NCBI RefSeq assembly: GCF_025399795.1
Contig: NZ_JAODTZ010000020.1
Location: 1 to 64,000 of the forward strand
From: Streptomyces rhizosphaerihabitans
GTDB lineage: Bacteria > Actinomycetota > Actinomycetes > Streptomycetales > Streptomycetaceae
Direction of reading: 5' to 3'
DNA: 64,000 nt
Shown here: positions 42,849 through 50,553 of the stretch, one piece after another
Position numbering within the stretch: position 1 is the first letter of the stretch
How the letters are laid out: each line of letters opens with the position of its first letter
Notes under the pieces: model-generated
Seen by the model: only the letters and a program-made list of their open reading frames with translations
What the model was told of the DNA's origin: nothing
Database searches by the model: none
Made by a program: the position numbers and the translations under genes

Positions 42849-44603
42849 TCATCTCGTCGCGGGCCCGCCGACCAGGGAGAGAGTGCCGTCGAGATACGCC
42901 GCCCGGGAGGCACGGCGCTGGATCTTCCCGCTGGACGTCTTGGGGATGGTGCCGGGGTGGACGAGCACGACATCGCGCACCGGCAGACCGTGTGCCTCAC
43001 CGATCGCGCCGCGGATCAGATCGATGATCTTCTCGGACTCGCCCGCCGCCTCCGGTGCCGTCTCGGCGACGACGACGGGCTGCTCGCCTTCCCCTTCGCC
43101 GTCCACGGAGAAGGCGGCGGTGCAGCCGGGCCGCAGCGCCCAGTGGGACATCTCGGCGGACAGTTCCAGGTCCTGCGGATAGTGGTTGCGTCCGTCGATG
43201 ACCATCAGGTCCTTGAGACGGCCGGTGACGAAGAGTTCGCCGTCCCGCAGGAACCCGAGGTCGCCGGTGCGCAGGAACCGGCCCTCGCGACCCTTGAGAG
43301 TGGCCCGGAAGGTCTGCCGGGTGGCGAGCGCGTTGCGCCAGTAGCCCTTGGCGACACTCGCGCCGGAGACCCAGATCTCGCCGACCTCCCCCTCGGGCAG
43401 TTCCTCCTGCCGTTCGGGGTCGGCGATCACCACGGTGATGCCGGGGCCGGGCCGGCCGGAGCCGACCGCTGCCGCGTCCGCCGACCTGGCCTCCGCCGCG
43501 CCGGCATGCGGCCCGGCACCGTCGGTGGCGGTGGCGGTGGCGGTGGCCAGGGTCGGCGGGGCCTGCACCGAGCTGCCGGTGACGATCAGCGTGGCCTCGG
43601 CCAGGCCGTAGCACGGATACAGGGCCTCACGGCGGAAGCCGGCCGCGCCGAAGGTCTCGGTGAACCGTCGCAGGGTCGCGGCCCGCACCGGTTCGGCGCC
43701 GTTGAAGGCGACCTTCCACGAGCTCAGGTCGAGGCCGTCGAGGAGGTCCGGCGTGGCGTGCTTCAGACACAGCTCGTAGGCGAAGTTGGGGCCGCCGCTG
43801 GTGTGCGGGCGGTACCGGCTGATGGCGGTCAGCCAGCGCTCGGGCCGCTGGAGGAAGTGCAGCGGGGAGAAGAGAGTGGCTGTCACCCCGAGGTAGGCCG
43901 CGTTCAGGACCGGGCCGATGAGTCCCATGTCGTGGTAGACGGGCAGCCAGCTGACGAAGAGTTCATGGTCGTACTCCGCGATCACGTCGGGGGTGTGGCC
44001 CATCCGCTCCGTGATGACCCGCTCGTTGTCGAGCAGATTCCCGTGGGTCACCATCACCCCGCGCGGGGCGGAGGTGGACCCGGAGGTGTACTGAAGGAAG
44101 GCGAGCGAGTCTGCGGTGATGTCGGGTTCGCGCCAGGAACCGGCCGCCTCGTCGGGGATGTCCTCGGTGGCTACGCAGGTGATCTCGGCCAGTTCGGGCA
44201 GGTGTTCCGACATGGTGGCGAGGGCCGCGATCACCTCGCGGCCGCCCAGGATCACCTTGGCGTCCGCGTCGGCGATCAGGCGCTTCATCCGGAGCAGGGC
44301 GCGGTGGTTCTGTGACCGCCCCTGCGGGGGCAGGCCCGGCACGGCGACGACCCCGGCCGAAAGACAGCCGAGGTAACCGCAGATGAACTCGATGCCGGGC
44401 GGATACAGCAGCATGGCGCGGGAACCGGCCAGGCCGCGCTCCTGCAGCCAGGCGGCGACGGCCCGGGACCGCTCGGCGAGCCGCCGGTAGGAGATGTCCT
44501 GGATCTCTCCGTCGCAGTCACCCGTGACGAGGTACCGGTAGGCAGTCCGGTCGGGCTGTCGGGAGGCATGCGTGGTCAGTAGATCGACCAGGGAACGAGC
44601 CAT
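42849..44603 (-). CDS. fatty-acyl-AMP ligase (FAAL)
   Basis: Protein of 584 aa of the adenylate-forming superfamily. The phosphate loop is QYTSGSTSAPRGVMVTHGN (about 180-198). Other motifs are SWLPVYHDMGLIGPVL, VAFNGAEPVRAATLRRF, YPCYGLAEATLIVTGSS and FLRTGDLGFLRDGELFVTGR. The hinge is VIDGRNHYPQDLE and the C-terminal lysine motif is IPKTSSGKIQRR. The pattern (YHDMGLIG, NGAEP, HYPQDLE) is that of FAALs, which make acyl-adenylates and pass the acyl group straight to an ACP, not to CoA. It is the first gene of the leftward operon, with 313 nt before the megasynthase whose N-terminal ACP is the obvious acceptor. Ribosome site is weak (GGTGAG). Confidence 0.92.
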   Translation of the reverse strand: MARSLVDLLTTHASRQPDRTAYRYLVTGDCDGEIQDISYRRLAERSRAVAAWLQERGLAGSRAMLLYPPGIEFICGYLGCLSAGVVAVPGLPPQGRSQNHRALLRMKRLIADADAKVILGGREVIAALATMSEHLPELAEITCVATEDIPDEAAGSWREPDITADSLAFLQYTSGSTSAPRGVMVTHGNLLDNERVITERMGHTPDVIAEYDHELFVSWLPVYHDMGLIGPVLNAAYLGVTATLFSPLHFLQRPERWLTAISRYRPHTSGGPNFAYELCLKHATPDLLDGLDLSSWKVAFNGAEPVRAATLRRFTETFGAAGFRREALYPCYGLAEATLIVTGSSVQAPPTLATATATATDGAGPHAGAAEARSADAAAVGSGRPGPGITVVIADPERQEELPEGEVGEIWVSGASVAKGYWRNALATRQTFRATLKGREGRFLRTGDLGFLRDGELFVTGRLKDLMVIDGRNHYPQDLELSAEMSHWALRPGCTAAFSVDGEGEGEQPVVVAETAPEAAGESEKIIDLIRGAIGEAHGLPVRDVVLVHPGTIPKTSSGKIQRRASRAAYLDGTLSLVGGPATR

Positions 44604-45387
44604 AAAAGGAGTCTCACCTGTTCGCGTAAGTGAGCGAGAAGACTGAGTTCGGAGGCCGCGTCATGGGTACGCGCAGATGCCGTGTCCGCCTGGCCCCCTT
44701 GCCAGAACGTCCTTCTCGGCCAATCCGCCCGGGATGCGGCGGCGATGCTCGCGCCGGCTCCCCGTGGCCCCCTACTGATTGCTACCAACGAGTAACACGA
44801 TAGCAAGTTCGATCGGCCCACCAGATGTAACTCCGGGTACTAAATGCGGAATTGGGTCACCTGACGCTCAGTCACGACATGCGAACCGGGTGAAGTGGCT
44901 GGTACGCGGGATGCCACGGAGGGACATGTGTACCGCGTCACAGGCTCCGAACAGCGTTCGAGCCACCCGGTCGCTCCCGGCGTCCGGTGCCGCCCGCGTT
45001 CCGGGCACGAGCGAGGCGGGCCGCGCGATGCGCGGCCCGCCGAACCCCCTCGCCGTACGGACCACTGGTTGACGTTGACGGCCGGCGCTCGGGCCGCTGA
45101 TCGCGGCCGTACTCGCCGTGCCCATCGTGAGGAGCCGCGACCGTGTGAGCGTGCCCCGGGGGTGCGCACATCGCGTTTGTGAAGGCGCGAGTCTCGGGTT
45201 CGAGCAGGGTGGCGCAGGCTGGTCCGACCGGTCCTGTCAGGAGCAGCTGTTTTCGGACATCAGGAAAATGTCAGTAGAACGTCAGTGCCGCCTGGCAGCG
45301 TGGATTCACGCCACGGCGCAGTGCCCGCACCTCGTGCGATCGCGGGCTCCCGCGGCAGCCCACTCACCGCGCGAGAGGAAACACCCC
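44604..45387. other. divergent intergenic region of the biosynthetic operon
   Basis: About 780 nt between the ligase (leftward) and the PIG-L gene (rightward). I see no convincing gene. A lower-GC patch at about 44770-44880 probably holds the operon promoter, but no clear -35/-10 pair stands out. A strong orphan hairpin lies at 45015-45041. No pathway regulator is encoded on either side. Confidence 0.5.
45015..45041. terminator. orphan strong hairpin in the intergenic region
   Basis: GGCGGGCCGCGC-GAT-GCGCGGCCCGCC, perfect 12-bp stem with a 3-nt loop. No recognised gene ends nearby, so it either insulates the two divergent units or marks a lost gene. Confidence 0.6.
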
Positions 45388-46287
45388 ATGCCTGCCCACG
45401 GCCCGAACCGTCCCACACTGTCCGGCCCCTCCCGAAGGTCGGTGCTGACGACCACCGGCCTGGTGGCCGCGGGATTGGCGCTCGACACCGCCGTGGGCGC
45501 TCCCAGCGCATCGGCGGCAGCGTCCCCGGCGATCTTCTACTCGCCGCACCAGGACGACGAGGCGATCGGGCTCGCCGGTTCGATACTGGAACACAAGGAG
45601 GCCGGCAGGCCGGTCTACCTGGTGCTGGTCAGCAAGGGCGAGAACGGTGACCTCGCCGCGTACATGAACCAGGGCGACTGCCAAAGTCTGGGCGGCAATT
45701 GTTCGGCCCCCGGCCACTATCACAAGCTCGGCTGGCAGGAGACCTGGCCGACACCGGAGGTCGTCACCGGCCGCACGGCCGAGTTCAACCTCTCCGCCAA
45801 GGCCCTGGGCGTCGACAAGGTCATCAACTTCAAACTCTCCGACGAAGCCTTCGGTGACTACGACAACTTCGTCAAGAAGATCATGACCAAGGTCCGGGCA
45901 CTCGCCCAGCAGTACCCCGGCGCCTCGCACAAGTTCGCGGCCGGGTGGCTGGACGGGAACCCCACCCACAAGGCGTGCAGCGATGCCGCCTACTGGCTGA
46001 TGAAGAACGGCGAACTCACCGACGTCCGGTTCAACCACATCTACGCCTACCAGCAGTATCCCGACCCCGCCGATCGCGGCCGCGGCGCCGCGTATGTGCT
46101 CAACATCCCGGCAGCGCATATGGCCAAGAAGCGTTCCTCGATCCTGGCCTACAACACCTGGGACCCCAGCCGGAATCTCTACACCCTCGGGTACCACAGC
46201 GTCCCCGTCTGGCTGGAGCAGGCGTACGCCGATCCACGGGAGTTCGTGTACACGCTTCCCTCGAACTACAAGACCGGCCCGGTGTAG
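45388..46287 (+). CDS. Tat-exported PIG-L/LmbE-family deacetylase
   Basis: Protein of 299 aa. The N-terminus has a twin-arginine signal (SRRSVLTTTGLVAAGLAL) ending near PSASA. The mature protein begins with the metal-binding motif FYSPHQDDEAIGLAG (the HxDD of LmbE/PIG-L). Further conserved parts are LVLVSKGENGDL and the second-half histidine region PTHKACSDAAYW. These zinc enzymes remove N-acetyl groups from GlcNAc-type substrates. Export and the neighbouring chitinase suggest a chitin- or GlcNAc-derived substrate, which is inference. The ATG at 45388 has GAGAGGAA 8 nt upstream. A strong hairpin separates it from the convergent chitinase gene. Confidence 0.88.
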   Translation: MPAHGPNRPTLSGPSRRSVLTTTGLVAAGLALDTAVGAPSASAAASPAIFYSPHQDDEAIGLAGSILEHKEAGRPVYLVLVSKGENGDLAAYMNQGDCQSLGGNCSAPGHYHKLGWQETWPTPEVVTGRTAEFNLSAKALGVDKVINFKLSDEAFGDYDNFVKKIMTKVRALAQQYPGASHKFAAGWLDGNPTHKACSDAAYWLMKNGELTDVRFNHIYAYQQYPDPADRGRGAAYVLNIPAAHMAKKRSSILAYNTWDPSRNLYTLGYHSVPVWLEQAYADPREFVYTLPSNYKTGPV

Positions 46288-46490
46288 GGACAGCAATCGG
46301 GGCCCTCGCGCCCCAAGGCCGGCACCCGGCCCGACGGATACGTCCGCCGAACCCGCCCGGACCGGGCCGTCCGCACCCGGGGGACCCGTCCGGGACAGCC
46401 ATCTCCAGCCGGACGCCTCCCTACGTCCCGCCGCGCCACCAGGACTTGAACTGTGGCCGGCGCATGAGCTCGATCCGCGAGGGAGCAAGC

Positions 46491-46533
46491 CCCCGGCAGG
46501 TCCTGTTGCGGGCGGCAACAGGACCTGCCGGGG
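46491..46533. terminator. bidirectional terminator between PIG-L and chitinase genes
   Basis: Perfect 19-bp stem CCCCGGCAGGTCCTGTTGC and complement with a GGGCG loop, between convergent genes. Confidence 0.9.
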
Positions 46534-46559
46534 CGCCCCTTGGCGTTGCCGTCGGGCCG

Positions 46560-47450
46560 TCAGCAGTAGAGGTTGGCTCCCGGCGTGACGCCGAGGATCG
46601 ACGTGAAGCGCTGGTAGGCGTCCACGCGGCTCTGCACCTGCGCCGGGTTCCTGCCGTCGCACTCCAGCGAGCCGTTGATGCTGCGGATGGTCTGACCGAA
46701 GCCCGCGCTGTTGACCATCGCGTTGTGCGGGGTCATGGAGCCGGGGCCCGACTGGGTGTTCCAGTACCACAGGCCCGTCTTCCAGGCCACGGCCGAGTCG
46801 TTCTGGACGAGCCAGGGGTTGCCGAGCAGGTCGATGCCGAGCGCGTCACCCGCGGCCTTGTAGTTGAAGTTCCAGCTGAGCTGGATCGGACCGCGCCCGT
46901 AGTACGCCGCCTGGCCGGCCGGGCAGCCGTAGGACTGGCTCCAGTCGCAGTAGGTGGGGTAGTTGGCGGTGTTCTGCTCCACCACGTAGACGAGTCCGCC
47001 GGTCTCGTGGTTGACGTTGGCGAGGAACGCGGCGGCCTCCTGCTTCCTGACCGTGTCGCTGCCGCTGTTGGCGAATCCGGGGTAGGAACTCAGGGCGGCC
47101 TTGAGGCCGTTGTAGGTGTAGAAGGAGTTCCTGTTCGGGAACATCTGGTTGAAATGCGCCTCGCTCACGACGAAACCGTCGGAGGGATTCGTCGACCCGC
47201 CGTCGCAAGCGTACGGATCCCAGTACCAGGTGCTGATGACGGGGTCGTAGCCCGGGTTGTCGTGCTCGGCTATATAGGCCTTGCCGTCCGTGTACCGGAC
47301 GATGTTGCCGGTGGCGTAGGACTTTCCCGCCACCCAATTCGGGTAGCTCGAACAGGATGCGGCGGACGCGCTCGCGGCCGGCAACAGCGCCGGTGCGGAG
47401 GTTCCGATCAGAATCGCGGCCAGGAGGGAAGCGGCGCGGCGTTGTGACAC
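46560..47450 (-). CDS. secreted GH19 chitinase with CBM5/12 chitin-binding domain
   Basis: Protein of 296 aa with a GTG start (47450-47448) and AAGGAC 9 nt upstream. The signal peptide (SLLAAILIGTSAPALLPAASASA) is followed by a small carbohydrate-binding domain with aromatic residues (YPNWVAGKSYATGNIV, then STWYWDPYAC). The GH19 catalytic domain starts near FVVSEAHFNQMFPNRNSFY. The catalytic glutamate is in NVNHETGGL, the second acidic residue in VVEQN, and the family motif AYYGRGPIQLSWNFNY is complete. GH19 chitinases cleave chitin with inversion and are antifungal in Streptomyces. Two DasR-like boxes lie 128-160 nt upstream, implying control by GlcNAc-6-phosphate. Confidence 0.94.
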   Translation of the reverse strand: MSQRRAASLLAAILIGTSAPALLPAASASAASCSSYPNWVAGKSYATGNIVRYTDGKAYIAEHDNPGYDPVISTWYWDPYACDGGSTNPSDGFVVSEAHFNQMFPNRNSFYTYNGLKAALSSYPGFANSGSDTVRKQEAAAFLANVNHETGGLVYVVEQNTANYPTYCDWSQSYGCPAGQAAYYGRGPIQLSWNFNYKAAGDALGIDLLGNPWLVQNDSAVAWKTGLWYWNTQSGPGSMTPHNAMVNSAGFGQTIRSINGSLECDGRNPAQVQSRVDAYQRFTSILGVTPGANLYC

Positions 47451-47577
47451 GGGATCAGTCCTTTGCGGAGCAAGGCAGCGCCGGAGGCAGGCAGAGCCAT
47501 GCGCGCACGCCGACGGAGGGTCGACGCCGCAGAGTCCGGGCGGCCGCGGTGGGGGGTGTGGGGCCACACTCAACCGC

Positions 47578-47593
47578 TTTGGTCTGTACCAGT
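47578..47593 (-). promoter_or_regulatory. DasR-type box 1 upstream of chitinase
   Basis: TTTGGTCTGTACCAGT matches 12 of 16 positions of the DasR-responsive element ACTGGTCTAGACCAGT, with TGGTCT and ACCA half-sites intact. Confidence 0.65.
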
Positions 47594-47594
47594 C

Positions 47595-47610
47595 AAGGGT
47601 GTAGACCAGT
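47595..47610 (-). promoter_or_regulatory. DasR-type box 2 upstream of chitinase
   Basis: AAGGGTGTAGACCAGT matches 13 of 16 positions of the DasR-responsive element. It lies one base from box 1, as in the direct-repeat chitinase promoters of Streptomyces. Confidence 0.65.
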
Positions 47611-48266
47611 CAGCGCCTGGCGGCCGTGGCAGGAAATCTCCGCGCGGCGGGGGCGCCAGGAAATCGCCGTGGATCGGGAGCGCGAGGAAAACGCCGTGGA
47701 TCGGGATCGGCCTGGTTCGCGGCGGCCGCGCACGCCCGGTGCCGCCTCTACGGTGCGGGCCGACGTCCAGGTAACCCGATGGCCCGGAAAGGTCGCCGTC
47801 GTCGGCGCCCCCTTCAGCCTGGAACCAGGCCGGCTGCGCATCCTCAGCGGGGCCGAACCCCGACGCGATCCCGGGAGCCGGGATCGCGAACGCGCAGGGT
47901 CACCGGCTCCCGTCGATTGAACCGGGGCAGCCGAGGCTCACACCACAGCAGTCGCCGAGGTATCACGGGCCCACCCATCCTGCCCGAAGCGAACCGAAGG
48001 CGACCGCCTGGTCCAGGCCCGGAGACCGCTCCACGGACTGCGCGCCGCTCAGGCCGCGCGCCGCTCAGGCCGCGCGCCGCTCAGGCCGCGCGCCGCTCAG
48101 GCCGCGCGCCGCTCGAAGAAGCCAAGTCTTGAATGCGTGGCGCGATACGGGCCCGGTCGAGCCGTCGGGGTCCGAAGGCGTCGGGCGATCAGACGCGGCA
48201 CAGGAGGCACCAGACGGTGCTCGGCTGTGCCGGACACCCGAACTTCCTTCATTTCGGCTTCAGTTG
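47611..48266. other. intergenic region between chitinase and glucanase with repeats
   Basis: About 650 nt with no supported gene. It holds a short direct repeat (GCCGTGGATCGGGA, near 47663 and 47692), a perfect orphan hairpin at 47864-47888 (CGCGATCCCG-GGAGC-CGGGATCGCG) and the 16-bp tandem array at 48040-48114. Confidence 0.5.
48040..48114. repeat. 16-bp tandem repeat, four copies plus part of a fifth
   Basis: Unit GCGCGCCGCTCAGGCC, identical copies at 48040-48055, 48056-48071, 48072-48087 and 48088-48103, then 11 nt of a fifth. It is in non-coding DNA about 150 nt upstream of the glucanase promoter. Confidence 0.92.
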
Positions 48267-48312
48267 TTGACGTCTGGAACGTGTGGGGATACAACCCGGA
48301 GAGAGCGCTCTC
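48267..48312 (+). promoter_or_regulatory. promoter with overlapping palindromic operator of the GH64 gene
   Basis: TTGACG (48267-48272), 17-nt spacer, TACAAC (48290-48295), followed at once by the perfect 16-bp palindrome CGGAGAGCGCTCTCCG (48297-48312). The palindrome sits where transcription would start. It resembles the CebR box TGGGAGCGCTCCCA, so a LacI-family sugar-responsive repressor is likely. Confidence 0.6.
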
Positions 48313-48366
48313 CGTCTGCTGTTGCTCCGCCCCCACACACGCCGACTCGGCACGAGGAGACTCCGC

Positions 48367-49734
48367 ATGCAGTCCTTAACCAGCGCCCCGACCAGCGCCC
48401 CTCCCCATGGACCCTCGGGCATGACCGCGCGGGCCCGTACGGCTCTCGCTCTGGTCGTCGTCCTGCTCGCCGCCTGCGTCGCCGTCCTGACCCCGTCACC
48501 CGCGCAAGCCGCCGACCAGCTGCTCTCCCAGGGACGGCCCGCCACGGCGTCGTCGGTCGAGAACGGCTCCTTCCCGGCGGGGGCCGCGGTCGACGGCAAT
48601 ACCGGAACCCGGTGGTCCTCGGCCTTCTCCGACCCGCAATGGCTGCGTGTCGACCTCGGTTCCGTCCAGCAGCTCACCCGCGTCACCCTGAACTGGGAGG
48701 CCGCCTACGCCACGGCCTTCCAGATCCAGACCTCCACGGACGCGAACACGTGGGCCACGGCGTTCTCCACCACAACCGGCACCGGTGGCACCCAGAACAT
48801 CGGCGTCTCCGGCAACGCCAGATACGTGCGAATCCTCGGAACGACGCGAGCCACCCCCTACGGCTACTCCCTGTGGGAGTTCCAGGTGTACGGGCCCGGA
48901 AGCACCACCCCTCCTGACGCCTTCTGGGGCACGACCAGTGACATACCAGCCGCGAACAACGCCGTCGAGGTGAAGATCCTCAACCGCACCAACGGCAAGT
49001 ACCCCGACAGCCAGGTGTACTGGAGCTTCAACGGACAGGTCCACTCCATAGCCGAGCAGCCGTACCTCGACATGCCGGCGAACTCCGCGGGCCGCATGTA
49101 CTTCTACCTCGGTTCGCCGAACGGTCCCTACTACGACTTCATCGAGTTCACCGTCGGCAACAACGTCTTCAACGGCAACACCACCAGGGTCGACGCCTTC
49201 GGCCTCAAACTGGCCATGCGCCTGCACACCAAGGACGGGTACGACGCCGAGGTCGGTGAGAACCGGGGGACCTTCGCCGAGGACCGCGCGACCACCTTCC
49301 AGCGGTTCACCGCCGCAGTTCCCGACCAGTTCAAGGTGCTCGCCCAGAGCCAGGCCCCGTACCGCATCATCGCACCCGGCAGCGACCCGAGCTTCCGGGC
49401 GGGCGGCGCCAACGCGAACTACTTCACCGCCTACGCCCAGTCCGTGGGCGTCAGCGCCGCCACCTCCGACATCTTCGGCTGCGCGGCGTCTCTCGCGGGC
49501 AACCCCAACATGTGCGCCGCCCTCAACCGCCATGTGGCCACCCTGCCGGCCTCCCAACAGGGCGACCCGGCCCAGTACTACAAGGCGGCGCCCGCGAACT
49601 ACTACGCCAAGTTCTGGCACGACAACGCCATCAACAACCTCGCCTACGGCTTCCCCTACGACGACGTGGCGGGTCAGTCCTCCTTCATCTCCCACGGCAA
49701 CCCGCAGTGGCTGCTGGTCGCCGTCGGCTGGTAG
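48367..49734 (+). CDS. secreted GH64 beta-1,3-glucanase with discoidin-type carbohydrate-binding domain
   Basis: Protein of 455 aa. Signal peptide about 1-49 (ARTALALVVVLLAACVAVL, ending AQAA). Residues about 50-185 are a discoidin/F5-8C domain (ATASSVENGSFPAGAAVDGN, WLRVDLGSVQQLTRVTL, WEFQVYG). The GH64 domain follows: AVEVKILNRTNGKYPDSQVY, YYDFIEFTVG and TTRVDAFGLKLAMRLH. It continues with VGENRGTFAEDRATTFQRF and PYRIIAPGSDPSF. The Glu in IEFTV and the Asp in RVDAF correspond to the catalytic pair of laminaripentaose-producing glucanases. It degrades fungal-wall beta-1,3-glucan. The ATG at 48367 has GAGGAG 8 nt upstream; a second ATG 18 codons in is possible. Confidence 0.93.
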   Translation: MQSLTSAPTSAPPHGPSGMTARARTALALVVVLLAACVAVLTPSPAQAADQLLSQGRPATASSVENGSFPAGAAVDGNTGTRWSSAFSDPQWLRVDLGSVQQLTRVTLNWEAAYATAFQIQTSTDANTWATAFSTTTGTGGTQNIGVSGNARYVRILGTTRATPYGYSLWEFQVYGPGSTTPPDAFWGTTSDIPAANNAVEVKILNRTNGKYPDSQVYWSFNGQVHSIAEQPYLDMPANSAGRMYFYLGSPNGPYYDFIEFTVGNNVFNGNTTRVDAFGLKLAMRLHTKDGYDAEVGENRGTFAEDRATTFQRFTAAVPDQFKVLAQSQAPYRIIAPGSDPSFRAGGANANYFTAYAQSVGVSAATSDIFGCAASLAGNPNMCAALNRHVATLPASQQGDPAQYYKAAPANYYAKFWHDNAINNLAYGFPYDDVAGQSSFISHGNPQWLLVAVGW

Positions 49735-50034
49735 CCGCATCCCCGACCGCGGGGGCCGCACCGGCTCGACACCGCCGTGCCGGCGAAGGGGATCGATCAC
49801 GGCTCCGGGACTGAGGATCCCGGATGGCTCCACCGCGGCTTGCCCGCCCGCAGGACGGCGGTGAAGAGGTCGGGGCCGCCGGTCGCACCAAGGCCGGCGG
49901 TCCCGGCCCACCGCGTGGTGGTGGGCTGATGGTGGCGCCATGCTCGATCAGGGCCTCGGAGCCCGCCTCGTCGATGACGAGCATGTGCCCGGTCGGGCGG
50001 TGGCGGCTTCGTCCACCGCGATGACGCGTGCGGG
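49735..50034. other. non-coding gap between glucanase and GntR genes
   Basis: 300 nt between convergent genes. I see no gene and no strong hairpin. Confidence 0.5.
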
Positions 50035-50553
50035 CTAACTCTGGGACGGCCGCCGTGAGTTCATCGTGATGGCGTCGCCCTCGGCATGGTCGCTCGGGTC
50101 ACCGCCGACGATGAAGCCGCCTGGCGTCCCGGGGCCACCCGCTCCGCTGTCGGCGGTGTCCGAGGAGAAGGCGGGCTCCGGGGCCAGAGCGTCGCGGACA
50201 GCGGTCAGGATGTCCTCGGTGTCGGCGCCGAGCGCTCGAGCGGCGGACGTGAAGTCCCGTACCAGAGTCGCAAGTTGGTCGGCGTCATGCGCGTGCGATT
50301 CGGACGGGAGTGCCGCGACCCGGGTGCCCGCGCCCCGACGCGTGCGGATCAGCTCGGCGATCTCCAGCTCGCGGTAGGCGCGGGCCACGGTGCCCGGCGC
50401 CAGACCGAGGTCGGCGGCGAGTTGGCGCACGGTCGGCAGGCGCTCGCCCTCGGCCAGCCGCCCGGTGCGGATCAACGCGGCCAGCTGGGCGCGGATCTGC
50501 TCGTACGGCGCTACCTGGCTGGTGGTGTCGACGCGGACGGCGGGGTCACTCAT
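50035..50553 (-). CDS. GntR-family regulator (YtrA-like, short)
   Basis: Protein of 172 aa. Residues about 10-80 form the GntR winged helix (PYEQIRAQLAALIRTGRL, GERLPTVRQLAADLGLAPGT, VARAYRELEIAELIRTRRGAGTRV). The rest is a short helical tail ending in a Gly/Pro-rich segment, with no large effector domain, as in the YtrA group. The ATG (50553-50551) overlaps the end of the upstream membrane-protein gene by 8 nt, so translation is coupled. Two near-identical inverted repeats upstream of that membrane gene are the likely operators, giving autoregulation. The ligand is unknown. Confidence 0.88.
   Translation of the reverse strand: MSDPAVRVDTTSQVAPYEQIRAQLAALIRTGRLAEGERLPTVRQLAADLGLAPGTVARAYRELEIAELIRTRRGAGTRVAALPSESHAHDADQLATLVRDFTSAARALGADTEDILTAVRDALAPEPAFSSDTADSGAGGPGTPGGFIVGGDPSDHAEGDAITMNSRRPSQS

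Noticed and set aside
44840..45169. 109-aa leftward ORF upstream of the ligase
   Set aside because: Arginine/serine/proline-rich without any motif, and it spans a strong hairpin; probably non-coding.
45364..46770. 468-aa leftward ORF across the PIG-L gene
   Set aside because: Antisense to a protein with Tat signal and zinc motif; its apparent repeats come from the terminator hairpin.
48040..48114. Regular 16-bp array considered as a CRISPR
   Set aside because: The copies are directly adjacent with no unique spacers, and no cas gene is present.
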